A stretch of 57,230 nucleotides of DNA from Porcipelethomonas sp964621265 (lineage in GTDB: Bacteria; Bacillota; Clostridia; Oscillospirales; Ruminococcaceae): assembly GCA_964621265.1 (NCBI GenBank), contig CAZULQ010000011.1, positions 1-57,230 on the forward strand, given 5' to 3'. Position 1 is the stretch's first letter, and each line of letters opens with the position of its first letter. The position numbers and the translations under genes are program-made. Of the stretch, positions 42,987-51,574 are shown in pieces. Under the pieces are notes generated by a model that was not told the DNA's origin, searched no databases, and saw only the letters and a program-made list of their open reading frames with translations.

Positions 42987-43656
42987 TGTCAGCTCCTATT
43001 CTGTAACCAATTCCTCTTACTGTTTCAATCAGGTTACCGGCTTCACCAAGCTTTGAACGCAGCGAACGGATATGAACATCAATTGTACGGGTTTCACCAT
43101 CAAAGTCATAACCCCAGATATTCTCGAGCAAGTGGCTTCGTGAGAGAACTCTGCCCTTACTTTCCATAAGCATATTCAGAAGCTCAAATTCCTTATAGGT
43201 AAGCTCAATCTTTTCACCTGATACATACACCTTTCGCTTTTCGGGCTTGATTGTAATGTCACCGGCATGGAGTTCAAATTCTTTTACAGCATTACTGCTT
43301 CTGCGCAATACTGCTTTGATTCTTGAAACAAGTTCCAGCATTCCGAATGGTTTTGTAATGTAATCATCAGCACCGCTGTCGAGTCCGACTACTTTATCAT
43401 ATTCAGATGTTTTAGCAGTCAGCATTATAACGGGTATGTTTGAATGTGTTCTGGACTGTCGTATCCTATTCAGTATTGTTATACCATCATCGCCAGGAAG
43501 CATTATATCCAGCAGAATAAGCTTTGGTAAACTGATTTCAAGAGCTGAAAACAGTTCCTCACCATTTGAAAAATCCTTGCACTCAAAGCCTGCCATTTTC
43601 AGTGTGTAGACAACAAGCTGACGTATGCTGCTGTCATCTTCAACAATGTAAATCAT
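42976..43656 (-). CDS. OmpR/PhoB-type response regulator
   Basis: A 226-aa regulator with a receiver domain (acidic E6-D7-D8, phospho-acceptor Asp50 in LILLDIMLP, conserved Lys in LTAKTSEYDKV) and a winged-helix DNA-binding domain (TYKEFELLNMLMESKGRVLSR, then TIDVHIRSLRSKLG). Start at 43656 has a clear GAAGGAG site; a longer in-frame start at 43695 has none. Co-transcribed with the kinase. Confidence 0.93.
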   Translation of the reverse strand: MIYIVEDDSSIRQLVVYTLKMAGFECKDFSNGEELFSALEISLPKLILLDIMLPGDDGITILNRIRQSRTHSNIPVIMLTAKTSEYDKVVGLDSGADDYITKPFGMLELVSRIKAVLRRSSNAVKEFELHAGDITIKPEKRKVYVSGEKIELTYKEFELLNMLMESKGRVLSRSHLLENIWGYDFDGETRTIDVHIRSLRSKLGEAGNLIETVRGIGYRIGADNET

Positions 43657-43695
43657 TTTTTTCTCCTTCGTGAAGAATAAAATATTATCATTCAT

Positions 43696-43724
43696 AGTAT
43701 ACTCTATTTTGAAGATTATTGCAA
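43696..43724 (-). promoter_or_regulatory. Promoter of the two-component operon
   Basis: Minus-strand TTGCAA (43719-43724) and TATACT (43696-43701) with 17-bp spacing. Confidence 0.7.
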
Positions 43725-43758
43725 GTTAAATTTCGTTTACATTTGTATAAAAAATAAG

Positions 43759-43782
43759 GGGGACTGTATAGTAACAGTCCCC
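43759..43782 (-). terminator. Terminator of the lysine operon
   Basis: GGGGACTGT / ACAGTCCCC form a 9-bp stem; the minus strand then reads CTTATTTTTT, just after the dapB stop codon. Confidence 0.85.
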
Positions 43783-43795
43783 TGATTCATAGCAT

Positions 43796-44548
43796 TTAGC
43801 CTACAATGCTTCCCATATCGTAAATACCTGCTGGCTGGGATTTAATAAACACAGCCGCATTGATTGAGCCTTCGGCAAATACTGCCTTTGAAGCTGCTGA
43901 ATGTGAAAGAGTTATTGTTTCATCGTTTCCGCAGAACATAACTTCGTGAACACCGACAATTGTTCCGCCTCTTACTGCGTGGATACCGATTTCATTTGGT
44001 TCACGCTTCTGGCGTCTTGAATGTCTGTCATACACATAGTTCATCTGATTTTCACGGGTTTCATTGATAGCGTTTGCAATCATAAGCGCAGTACCGCTTG
44101 GTGCGTCAATCTTCTGATTGTGATGCTTTTCAATAATTTCTATATCAAACTGGTTGCCTAAAATTGCAGTAGCCTTTTTAGCAAGCTGAACAAGAAGATT
44201 TATACCAAGTGACATATTCCATGAGAAGAATACAGGAATCTGTTCTGCAGCTTTTTTTATCTGAGTAATCTGCTCGTCGCTGTAACCTGTTGTAGCTAAA
44301 ACGACAGGAGTGCCTGTTGAGAGACAGTAATCAAGGAGTCCGTCAAGGCATGCAGGATGGGAATAGTCGATGATAGCATCAGGCTTTTCAGGTAATTCTG
44401 AAGCTGATTTGTAAATCTCGAAATCAGCGTATTTTTCAGTATTGATATCAATACCTGCAATAACCTTGCAGTCATCACGCTGAGTTATGAAATTATAAAC
44501 GGACTTACCCATTTTTCCGTTTGCACCGCTTATAGCAATATTTGTCAT
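43796..44548 (-). CDS. dapB: 4-hydroxy-tetrahydrodipicolinate reductase
   Basis: The 250-aa protein has the nucleotide-binding start IAISGANGKMGKSVY and the substrate motif EIIEKHHNQKIDAPSGTA. It reduces the DapA product with NAD(P)H in the diaminopimelate/lysine pathway. It is the last gene of asd-GNAT-dapA-dapB and has its own downstream terminator. Confidence 0.95.
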   Translation of the reverse strand: MTNIAISGANGKMGKSVYNFITQRDDCKVIAGIDINTEKYADFEIYKSASELPEKPDAIIDYSHPACLDGLLDYCLSTGTPVVLATTGYSDEQITQIKKAAEQIPVFFSWNMSLGINLLVQLAKKATAILGNQFDIEIIEKHHNQKIDAPSGTALMIANAINETRENQMNYVYDRHSRRQKREPNEIGIHAVRGGTIVGVHEVMFCGNDETITLSHSAASKAVFAEGSINAAVFIKSQPAGIYDMGSIVG

Positions 44549-44575
44549 AGTATGTAAATCCTTTCATTTTGAAGA

Positions 44576-44604
44576 GCACCGCATAAAGATATTTTATGCG
44601 GTGC
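44576..44604 (-). other. Hairpin between dapA and dapB
   Basis: GCACCGCATAAA / TTTATGCGGTGC form a 12-bp stem. No T-run follows on the minus strand, so it may stabilise mRNA or slow transcription rather than end it. Confidence 0.6.
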
Positions 44605-44614
44605 CTTAAACTTA

Positions 44615-45505
44615 TTATTTAATGAGTCCGTGCTTTTCAAGTGATGCCTTTAAAGCAGCTCTTGTATTGTCGCCCATTTCACAAAGCGGCAGTCTGCAAG
44701 GACCTGAAGCCATACCCATCATGTTCATAGCTTCTTTTACAGGGATTGGATTCACCTCGATAAAGAGGTTATTGATAAGCTCAAGATATTCCATCTGCAT
44801 TTTAGCAGCCTCAGCGCAGTTGTTATCAAGACAAAGCTGACACATATCATGAGTTTCCTTTGGAATGATGTTTGAAAGAACAGAAATAACGCCCTTTGAA
44901 CCAATTGACATCATAGGAACGATAATGTCGTCATTACCGCTGTAAACATCGAGCATATCACCGCATTCTGCGATAAGCTTTGAAGTATAGCTGATGTTTC
45001 CGCTTGCTTCCTTAACGGCAACGATGTTGTCGTACTTAGCAAGCTCCTTGTAAGTGTTGATTTCAATGTTAACGCCTGTTCTGCCAGGGATATTGTAAAG
45101 AATAATCGGAATGTCAACAGCCTTAGCAATTGCACCGAAGTGTGCAACAAGACCCTTCTGAGAAGCCTTGTTGTAGTAAGGTGTTACAAGTAAAAGAGCG
45201 TCAGCGCCCTTTTCCTGAGCAATTTTTGAAAGCTCAACGGCGTACTTTGTGTCGTTGCTTCCCGTACCTGCAATAACAGGAACTCTGCCTGCTGTCTTTT
45301 CAACTGCGAATCTGATACATTCGATGTGTTCTTCGTCTGACATAGTTGATGCTTCGCCTGTTGTACCACAAACGATGATAGCGTCGGTACCGTTAGTAAT
45401 CTGATATTCAATGTTTTCAGCGAAACCGTCATAGTTTACTGAACCATCAGGATTCATAGGTGTAATGATTGCTACACCTGCACCTGTAAAAACGGGTTTT
45501 CTCAT
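44615..45505 (-). CDS. dapA: 4-hydroxy-tetrahydrodipicolinate synthase
   Basis: The 296-aa TIM-barrel enzyme has CGTTGEASTMS (substrate Thr pair), LYNIPGRTG (catalytic Tyr) and VAVKEASG (Schiff-base Lys). It condenses pyruvate with aspartate semialdehyde, the product of the upstream asd gene. AAAGGAGG precedes its ATG. Confidence 0.95.
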   Translation of the reverse strand: MRKPVFTGAGVAIITPMNPDGSVNYDGFAENIEYQITNGTDAIIVCGTTGEASTMSDEEHIECIRFAVEKTAGRVPVIAGTGSNDTKYAVELSKIAQEKGADALLLVTPYYNKASQKGLVAHFGAIAKAVDIPIILYNIPGRTGVNIEINTYKELAKYDNIVAVKEASGNISYTSKLIAECGDMLDVYSGNDDIIVPMMSIGSKGVISVLSNIIPKETHDMCQLCLDNNCAEAAKMQMEYLELINNLFIEVNPIPVKEAMNMMGMASGPCRLPLCEMGDNTRAALKASLEKHGLIK

Positions 45506-45523
45506 GATGCAAAACCTCCTTTA

Positions 45524-45976
45524 TTAAATTTCAAGTGTATAGGTCAGCCATTCATCAGATGAAAGACCGCCTGTTTTCTGATAAAACTTCCGGGCAGAAG
45601 AATTCCACGCAAGACACTTCCATTCAAGTCTGTGACAGTTTTCTTCTCTTGCAATCTGCTTGCATTTTTTGAAAAATGCCGAACCGATTCCCATGTGACG
45701 ATATTCCTCGTCAATGAAAATGTCTTCTATATACAGAACACGCTTTCCCGAAAATGTTGCAATTTTGAAAAAGTGATAAGCCGTGATACCAACGACTTTT
45801 CCGTCTGCTTCGGCAATAAGCACCGACAGACCATTCTGTTCTGACATAAGCCCTGACAGAGTCTCATCATCAAGCGTACATAAATCCGCCATATTTTCAA
45901 ACTCTGCAAGCTTATGAATCATTTCATTTACGACTGAAACGTCTGATAAATCAGCTTTTCTGACTGTAAAATCCAT
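45524..45976 (-). CDS. GNAT family N-acetyltransferase
   Basis: A 150-aa GNAT protein with the acetyl-CoA loop RHMGIGSAFFKKC and the late NSSARKFYQKTG block. It starts within the asd stop codon (one-base overlap), so it is co-translated inside the lysine-regulated operon. Its substrate is unknown. It is not a DapD/DapH type acyltransferase, which have left-handed beta-helix repeats. It resembles diamine/SSAT-like GNATs only loosely. Confidence 0.85.
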   Translation of the reverse strand: MDFTVRKADLSDVSVVNEMIHKLAEFENMADLCTLDDETLSGLMSEQNGLSVLIAEADGKVVGITAYHFFKIATFSGKRVLYIEDIFIDEEYRHMGIGSAFFKKCKQIAREENCHRLEWKCLAWNSSARKFYQKTGGLSSDEWLTYTLEI

Positions 45977-47055
45977 TAGTCAAAGTAGCCCTTTGCTGCG
46001 AGGAGTTCAGCGAGGAGAACCGCACCGCCTGCTGCACCTCTTAATGTATTATGTGAAAGACAAACGAACTTGTAGTCATACTGTGTGTCTTCTCTGAGAC
46101 GACCTGCTGAAACAGCCATACCGCCTTCAAGATTTCTGTCAAGCTTTGCCTGTGGACGGTTATCTTCTTCAAAGTAGTGGATGAACTGCTTTGGAGCTGA
46201 TGGGAGGTCGAGTTCCTGTGGAGCGCCCTTGAATTCAGCCCACTTCTTTAAGATTTCTTCCTTTGAAGGCTTCTTGTCGAATGATACGAAAACAGCAGCT
46301 GTGTGACCGTCTGAAACAGGTACTCTCAGGCACTGTGTTGTGATTGAAGGTGTTGTAGCGTTAACGATAACATCGCCTTCGATTTTACCCCAAACCTTGA
46401 GTGGTTCGAGCTCTGACTTTTCTTCTTCGCCGCCGATGAATGGGATAAGGTTATCAACCATTTCAGGCCATGTTTCAAATGTCTTGCCGGCACCTGAAAT
46501 TGCCTGGTATGTGCATGCGAGAACCTTTGTGATACCGTATTCCATAAGAGGATTGAGGGCAGGAACATAGCTCTGGATTGAGCAGTTTGACTTAACAGCA
46601 ATAAAGCCCTTCTTTGTGCCGAGACGCTTTCTCTGTGAAGCGATGATTTCGATGTGGTCATCGTTGATTTCAGGCACTACCATCGGAACATCAGGTGTAC
46701 CTCTGTGAGCTGAGTTATTTGAAACAACAGGGATTTCAGCCTTTGCATACTTTTCTTCGAGAGCCTTGATTTCGTCCTTCTTCATGTCAACTGCGCAGAA
46801 AACAAAGTCAACGAGCTCACCGATTTTCTCAACGTCTTCAACTGCATTGAAAACAACCATTTTCTTCATCTTTTCAGGCATCGGAACCTGCATAGCCCAT
46901 CTTGAGCCAACAGCCTCTTCATAAGTCTTGCCTGCTGAACGAGGAGAAGCAGCAATTGCCTTTACTTCAAACCAAGGATGGTTTTCGAGTAATGTGGCAA
47001 ATCTCTGACCTACCATACCTGTTGCACCGATAATTCCGACGTTAAAACGCTTCAT
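45976..47055 (-). CDS. asd: Aspartate-semialdehyde dehydrogenase (archaeal/fungal-type)
   Basis: The 359-aa protein has the NADP-binding start VGIIGATGMVGQRF, the catalytic cysteine in VKSNCSIQSYVPAL and a late substrate segment (SDGHTAAVFVSF). Length and the SNCSIQ motif fit the archaeal/yeast-like class seen in some Clostridia. It makes the branch-point aldehyde for lysine, methionine and threonine. First gene of the operon, under a lysine riboswitch. Confidence 0.93.
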   Translation of the reverse strand: MKRFNVGIIGATGMVGQRFATLLENHPWFEVKAIAASPRSAGKTYEEAVGSRWAMQVPMPEKMKKMVVFNAVEDVEKIGELVDFVFCAVDMKKDEIKALEEKYAKAEIPVVSNNSAHRGTPDVPMVVPEINDDHIEIIASQRKRLGTKKGFIAVKSNCSIQSYVPALNPLMEYGITKVLACTYQAISGAGKTFETWPEMVDNLIPFIGGEEEKSELEPLKVWGKIEGDVIVNATTPSITTQCLRVPVSDGHTAAVFVSFDKKPSKEEILKKWAEFKGAPQELDLPSAPKQFIHYFEEDNRPQAKLDRNLEGGMAVSAGRLREDTQYDYKFVCLSHNTLRGAAGGAVLLAELLAAKGYFD

Positions 47056-47096
47056 GTTAAAAACTCCTTACTTAATTAAAAATAAATAATTAAAAA

Positions 47097-47115
47097 AACC
47101 GGTTGAAAACCGGTT
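47097..47115 (-). terminator. Riboswitch expression-platform terminator
   Basis: AACCGGTT / AACCGGTT (8-bp stem, loop TTC on the transcript) is followed by a run of seven T on the minus strand, 42 bases before the asd start codon and about 55-60 bases after the lysine aptamer. Its position matches a transcription-terminating OFF switch. Confidence 0.85.
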
Positions 47116-47169
47116 CATCATACGATATAATAGAAATATATTGACATTGCAAGTTATATTGTAAAATTG

Positions 47170-47337
47170 AATGCCGATAGCTCTCCATCAAACGCTGATG
47201 ACAATCACAGTCCTGTTAAGACTGCAATCAGAACAGAAGTTACCAGAATCTGTTCTTCGGCAGCTTTGCCTTTTGCGTCTGCATAAAGCGGAATGGTTTT
47301 CCTGTCAGACGTTACTTATCGCAGCTGCACCTCTACC
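47170..47337 (-). ncRNA. Lysine riboswitch (L box)
   Basis: On the minus strand the leader carries the L-box landmarks in order: GGTAGAGGTGC at the 5' end, AAGTAAC, GCCGAAG, CTGG and finally GATGGAGAGCTATC pairing with the 5' end. It sits between a consensus promoter and a terminator ahead of asd. Lysine binding would favour the terminator and stop expression of asd-GNAT-dapA-dapB. Confidence 0.9.
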
Positions 47338-47345
47338 ATAGTTTT

Positions 47346-47374
47346 ATAATATCATGTTATTCAAGTTATGTCAA
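47346..47374 (-). promoter_or_regulatory. Promoter of the lysine operon
   Basis: Minus-strand TTGACA (47369-47374) and TATTAT (47346-47351) with 17-bp spacing, placing the start just before the riboswitch. Confidence 0.85.
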
Positions 47375-47403
47375 TACAGTTTTTAAAATTTTGAGGTGGA
47401 AAA

Positions 47404-48429
47404 ATGAAAAAATCTGATTTTTACTATGATTTACCTGAGGAAATGATAGCTCAGACTCCGATTGAGCCGAGAAATCATTCAAGACTCATGAAGATAGACC
47501 GTGAAAGCGGAGACATTGAACACGTTCATTTCTATAATTTATGCGATTACCTTAAAAAAGGTGATTTGCTGGTTTTAAACAATTCCCGAGTTCTTCCTGC
47601 ACGCCTTTACGGCGAAAAGAAGGGGACAGGCAGTTTTATTGAATTTTTACTGCTTGAGCAGAAAGCCGAAAAGGAATGGGAGATAATATGCCGTCCGGGC
47701 AAGAAGGCTAAAGTGGGTGCTGAATTTGTTTTCGGGGACGGAAAGCTCAGGGCTACAGTTACAGCAGTCAAGGACGACGGAAACAGAGTAGTTAAATTTG
47801 AATGTGACGGCAATTTCTATGCAGTCCTTGATGAAATCGGACAGATGCCGCTTCCTCCGTATATTACAGAAAAGCTTGAGGACAAGGAGCGTTACCAGAC
47901 AGTATACTCAAAGGAGACAGGCTCTGCTGCCGCACCGACTGCGGGTCTTCATTTCACAGAAGAAATGCTCGAAGAAATCAAGGCAATGGGAGTTGAGATT
48001 GCCTATGTAACACTTCATGTCGGACTCGGTACATTCCGTCCTGTCAAGGAGGACGATATCTTAAATCATAAAATGCACAGTGAGCATTATATTCTCTCCG
48101 AGGAAACAGCGGAGATGATAAACCGCACCAAAGCAAACGGCGGCAGAGTTATAGCTGTCGGCACAACTTCATGCCGTACGCTCGAGAGCATGGAGCTCCA
48201 CAACGGACTTGTAAAGGCAGGGGACGGCTATACTGATATTTTCATTTATCCGGGTTATAAGTTCAAGCTGCTTGACGGGCTTGTTACGAATTTCCATCTG
48301 CCTGAGAGTACTCTAATCATGCTTGTGTCCGCATTCTTAGGATATGAAAAAACAATGAATTCATACAGGATTGCCGTAGAGGAAAAATACAGATTTTTCA
48401 GCTTTGGCGACGCAATGGTGATTTTATGA
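47404..48429 (+). CDS. queA: S-adenosylmethionine:tRNA ribosyltransferase-isomerase
   Basis: The 341-aa enzyme has DFYYDLPEEMIAQTPIEPR near the start, DLLVLNNSRVLPARLYG-like LLVLNNSRVLPARL, and TAGLHFTEE plus THVLPESTLIMLVSAF-like FHLPESTLIMLVSAF. It makes epoxyqueuosine in tRNA. tgt lies three genes on, so the two queuosine enzymes share a locus. It overlaps the next gene by 4 bases. Confidence 0.95.
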   Translation: MKKSDFYYDLPEEMIAQTPIEPRNHSRLMKIDRESGDIEHVHFYNLCDYLKKGDLLVLNNSRVLPARLYGEKKGTGSFIEFLLLEQKAEKEWEIICRPGKKAKVGAEFVFGDGKLRATVTAVKDDGNRVVKFECDGNFYAVLDEIGQMPLPPYITEKLEDKERYQTVYSKETGSAAAPTAGLHFTEEMLEEIKAMGVEIAYVTLHVGLGTFRPVKEDDILNHKMHSEHYILSEETAEMINRTKANGGRVIAVGTTSCRTLESMELHNGLVKAGDGYTDIFIYPGYKFKLLDGLVTNFHLPESTLIMLVSAFLGYEKTMNSYRIAVEEKYRFFSFGDAMVIL

Positions 48430-48785
48430 TAAAAAGGGTGTTGAGATTTTGTATAAGACCCGTTAATGTGAATTTAGTTGTAATGCTTATCACAGCACTT
48501 CTTTCGGTTTTTTTTCTGTTTATTGGGGTTGTACCATTTGTATTCTTAGTTATTGTTGCAAGAATAGTTTATTCAGCGGAAAATTCTGAAAGGCTGACCG
48601 CTTACAGAGCAATTATGGGTATCTGCTATGTTGGCGGACTTATCACATTGCTTTTGTTTGGTGGGTTAATGCTTTGGGCGGCTTACAGCTCATATTTTAT
48701 ATTTATTGTTACTGTGTATATAGCTTTGTTTGCACTTCTTATTATGTGCATCATAAACACCTACACAAAGAGAATACTAAAATAA
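48426..48785 (+). CDS. Small membrane protein, unknown
   Basis: A 119-aa protein with about four hydrophobic segments (about 16-36, 37-50, 65-85 and 92-112). I do not recognise a family. Its ATG overlaps the queA stop (ATGA), so it is co-translated with queA and sits between the two queuosine genes. Confidence 0.7.
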   Translation: MIKRVLRFCIRPVNVNLVVMLITALLSVFFLFIGVVPFVFLVIVARIVYSAENSERLTAYRAIMGICYVGGLITLLLFGGLMLWAAYSSYFIFIVTVYIALFALLIMCIINTYTKRILK

Positions 48786-48798
48786 AGGAGAGATTAAA

Positions 48799-49332
48799 AT
48801 GAGAAGAATGAAAGCAGCATCTGCGTTTTACTTTATATCAATAATGTTCCTTGGAATGGGATTGATTTTCTTCGGTATCGGTTTAATGGGCTGTATAAGT
48901 CCTGACTTTTTGAGCGGTATGCCTCATAAAGACCAGAAAGTTTTCTTATCAATATTTATGGGTATAGGCGGACTTTTTGCGTTAATCGGTCTTGTATGGC
49001 TTATTATACTGCTTAAAAAAAGAGCAGGCAACAAGCGCCTTATGACAGAGGGTTATAAGCTTGAGGGAATGGTTACAAACGTTTCTATAAATACAAATGT
49101 CAGAATAAACGGTATTCATCCCCGTAAGCTTGAATGCCGTGTGAACAATCCCTATGACGGAAATATCTATCTTTACAGCTCAGCGAATATTAATGATGAT
49201 ATTTCGCATTTAATCGGACAGACAGTAACTGTTTATGTTGACAAAAACAATCCGAAGAAATATTATGTTGACGTGTATGAGCTTATTAATCGTCACATGT
49301 ATGATAACAATATTATAGATTTCAGAAGATAA
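48799..49332 (+). CDS. Membrane protein with two helices and a soluble C-terminal domain, unknown
   Basis: A 177-aa protein with membrane helices at about 11-33 and 50-73 and a soluble, probably beta-rich C-terminal domain (about 85-165; EGMVTNVSINTNVRINGI, then TVTVYVDKNNPKKYYVD). The layout is reminiscent of DUF3592-type proteins. The charged KKR linker after helix two suggests the domain is cytosolic. It lies in the queA-tgt cluster. Confidence 0.7.
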   Translation: MRRMKAASAFYFISIMFLGMGLIFFGIGLMGCISPDFLSGMPHKDQKVFLSIFMGIGGLFALIGLVWLIILLKKRAGNKRLMTEGYKLEGMVTNVSINTNVRINGIHPRKLECRVNNPYDGNIYLYSSANINDDISHLIGQTVTVYVDKNNPKKYYVDVYELINRHMYDNNIIDFRR

Positions 49333-49342
49333 AGGAGCAATT

Positions 49343-50473
49343 ATGTATACATTATTCAAAACAGAGGGAAAGGCAAGACGAGGACAGTTTGAAACGCCGC
49401 ACGGCACATTCCAGACACCTTGTTTTATGAATGTCGGAACAGCGGCGGCGATAAAGGGCGGTATTTCATCGCTTGATTTAGTGGACTTAAAATGTCAGGT
49501 TGAGCTTTGCAATACATATCATCTTCATCTGCGTCCGACTGACAAGGTAATCAAGGAAATGGGCGGACTTCACAAGTTCATGAACTGGCAGAGACCGATT
49601 CTTACAGACAGTGGCGGATTTCAGGTATTTTCTCTGGCTAAACTGCGTAAGATTAAAGAGGAAGGCGTGTACTTTGCATCCCACATAGACGGCAGAAAAA
49701 TTTTCATGGGTCCTGAGGAGAGCATGCAGATACAGTCAAATCTTGCTTCAACTATTGCAATGGCTTTTGATGAGTGTATCGAAAATCCGTCAGAGCATGG
49801 CTATGCCGCAGACTCAATCGAGCGTACAACACGCTGGCTCTATCGTTGCAAGGACGAAATGGAAAGACTTAATTCCTTAAGTGATACCATAAACAAAAAG
49901 CAGATGCTTTTCGGAATTAATCAGGGAAGTACTTATGATGATTTGCGTATAAAGCATATGGAGGACATAAGAAAGCTTGACCTTGACGGTTATGCAATCG
50001 GTGGACTTGCTGTGGGTGAATCAACAGAGGAAATGTATCGTATAATTGATGTTGTTGAGCCGTTTATGCCTGAGAACAAGCCAAGATATTTAATGGGTGT
50101 CGGAACACCGTCAAACATTATTGAGGCGGTTGCAAGAGGCGTTGATATGTTCGACTGCGTTATGCCGAGCCGTAATGCAAGACACGCTACTGTGTTCACA
50201 TGGTCGGGAATCATGCACCTTACAAACAAGTGTTATGAAACAGACGACCGTCCTATTGATACAGAATGTGACTGTCCTGTATGCAGAAGTTTTTCAAGGT
50301 CTTATGTACGTCATCTTTTCAAGGCAGGGGAAATGCTTGCAGGCAGACTTGCCGTTATGCATAATCTTTATTTCTATAATACCCTTATGGAAAAGATAAG
50401 GGACGCTCTTGATAACGGAACATTTGAACAGTTCAGAAATAAATATTCCTCACTGCTTGCACAGAGGATTTAG
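49343..50473 (+). CDS. tgt: Queuine/preQ1 tRNA-ribosyltransferase
   Basis: The 376-aa enzyme has LTDSGGFQVFSLAKLRKI (catalytic Asp region), AFDEC, GGLAVGES and the zinc site CDCPVCRSFSRSYVRHL. Bacterial Tgt swaps guanine 34 for preQ1 in GUN-anticodon tRNAs; QueA then modifies it. AAAGGAG precedes the ATG. mntP follows 10 bases later. Confidence 0.95.
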   Translation: MYTLFKTEGKARRGQFETPHGTFQTPCFMNVGTAAAIKGGISSLDLVDLKCQVELCNTYHLHLRPTDKVIKEMGGLHKFMNWQRPILTDSGGFQVFSLAKLRKIKEEGVYFASHIDGRKIFMGPEESMQIQSNLASTIAMAFDECIENPSEHGYAADSIERTTRWLYRCKDEMERLNSLSDTINKKQMLFGINQGSTYDDLRIKHMEDIRKLDLDGYAIGGLAVGESTEEMYRIIDVVEPFMPENKPRYLMGVGTPSNIIEAVARGVDMFDCVMPSRNARHATVFTWSGIMHLTNKCYETDDRPIDTECDCPVCRSFSRSYVRHLFKAGEMLAGRLAVMHNLYFYNTLMEKIRDALDNGTFEQFRNKYSSLLAQRI

Positions 50474-50483
50474 GAGGACATAA

Positions 50484-51053
50484 ATGGGAATAATCGAGCT
50501 GATATTAATTGGCATCGGACTTTCGATGGACGCTTTTGCGGTTTCAGTTACAAACGGACTTTGCTGTAAGGAAATAAGAGCAGGCAAGACGTTTCTGACG
50601 GGACTTTGCTTTGGCGGATTCCAGGGGCTTATGCCACTTATCGGTTATTTTCTCGGAAGAGGATTTGCGGAGTACATAACAGCTTTTGACCATATAATAG
50701 CACTTGTTCTTTTAGGTTTTATCGGTATTCAGATGATAGCTGAGTCAATAAAAAAGGATGAGGAAAGTACGGAGTCTGCCTGTCTTACAGCAAAAATGTT
50801 GCTTATGCAGGGGATTGCGACGAGCATTGACGCTCTTGCGGTTGGCGTAAGCTTTGCGGCGCTTTCTGATGTAAATATTGCATTTGCGGCAGGTTCAATA
50901 TGCTGTATCACATTTGCATTCAGCGCTGCAGGTGTTCTTATCGGTAAAAGATTCGGTACATTGCTTAATAACAAGGCACAGCTTGTCGGCGGACTGATTC
51001 TTGTGGGAATTGGCATCAAGATTTTCGTTGAGCATGTCTTTTTCGGAGGGTAG
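50484..51053 (+). CDS. mntP: Manganese efflux pump MntP
   Basis: A 189-aa protein with six predicted membrane helices in two repeats. It has the paired acidic motifs SMDAFAVSVTNG (about 15-26) and SIDALAVGVSF (about 113-123) typical of MntP. It exports manganese; family members are often riboswitch- or MntR-controlled, but nothing like that is seen here. It ends a run that starts at queA. Confidence 0.92.
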   Translation: MGIIELILIGIGLSMDAFAVSVTNGLCCKEIRAGKTFLTGLCFGGFQGLMPLIGYFLGRGFAEYITAFDHIIALVLLGFIGIQMIAESIKKDEESTESACLTAKMLLMQGIATSIDALAVGVSFAALSDVNIAFAAGSICCITFAFSAAGVLIGKRFGTLLNNKAQLVGGLILVGIGIKIFVEHVFFGG

Positions 51054-51098
51054 TCCGAAAATATAATAAATCCCCATAAACCAACAAAATATGCTAAA

Positions 51099-51126
51099 AA
51101 AGCCCCGTTCACAGTAACGGGGCTTT
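51099..51126 (+). terminator. Terminator after mntP
   Basis: AAAGCCCCGTT / AACGGGGCTTT form an 11-bp stem with a short T stretch. The next promoter's -35 box lies within its loop. Confidence 0.85.
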
Positions 51127-51136
51127 GTGTTATAAT
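51108..51136 (+). promoter_or_regulatory. Promoter overlapping the mntP terminator
   Basis: TTCACA (51108-51113) and TATAAT (51131-51136) with 17-bp spacing and TG at 51128-51129. The -35 sits in the terminator hairpin. Confidence 0.7.
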
Positions 51137-51174
51137 TAAGTCGGAACATAAAAAGAAAGGACGGTAAAAACGTT

Positions 51175-51483
51175 ATGACAACAGCTGTAAAAAGAGAAAA
51201 AGCGATTATGCAAAGCAAAACAAACTATATGGAGGTGGTGGGGAATAACAGGGTGATATATCGTGTTACGACGGGATATGTCATGAAAAATGGGCGTAAG
51301 CACATTACATACGGTGTTGAGGCCGAAAAGAAAATAGGCCCTGTAAGTATTAGGGAGACAATCGATAATTTTTCGGACAGGCTTGCTGAGGCAGTAGGAT
51401 TTGCGGAAATGCTTCTGAAATTCAATATAAAGCCGACACTTATTTATAATGCAGCATTATGTTTCCTTCGTGAAAATATATGA
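51175..51483 (+). CDS. Small protein of unknown function
   Basis: A 102-aa protein. It has a beta-rich first half (NRVIYRVTTGYVMKNGRKH, YGVEAEKKI) and a helical second half (FSDRLAEAVGFAEMLLKFN). It resembles small clostridial DUF6514-type proteins, but I am unsure. ATG 51175 is annotated; ATG 51208 is an in-frame alternative. It has its own promoter. Confidence 0.6.
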   Translation: MTTAVKREKAIMQSKTNYMEVVGNNRVIYRVTTGYVMKNGRKHITYGVEAEKKIGPVSIRETIDNFSDRLAEAVGFAEMLLKFNIKPTLIYNAALCFLRENI

Positions 51484-51510
51484 TTTTTTACATAAAAATG
51501 ATAAAATCTA

Positions 51511-51539
51511 TTGAAATTTTCTTTTGGATAGTGTATAAT
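51511..51539 (+). promoter_or_regulatory. Promoter of glyA
   Basis: TTGAAA (51511-51516) and TATAAT (51534-51539) with 17-bp spacing. Confidence 0.8.
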
Positions 51540-51574
51540 TAATTTATTATTAAACTCGAAAGGAAATTTCAGAT

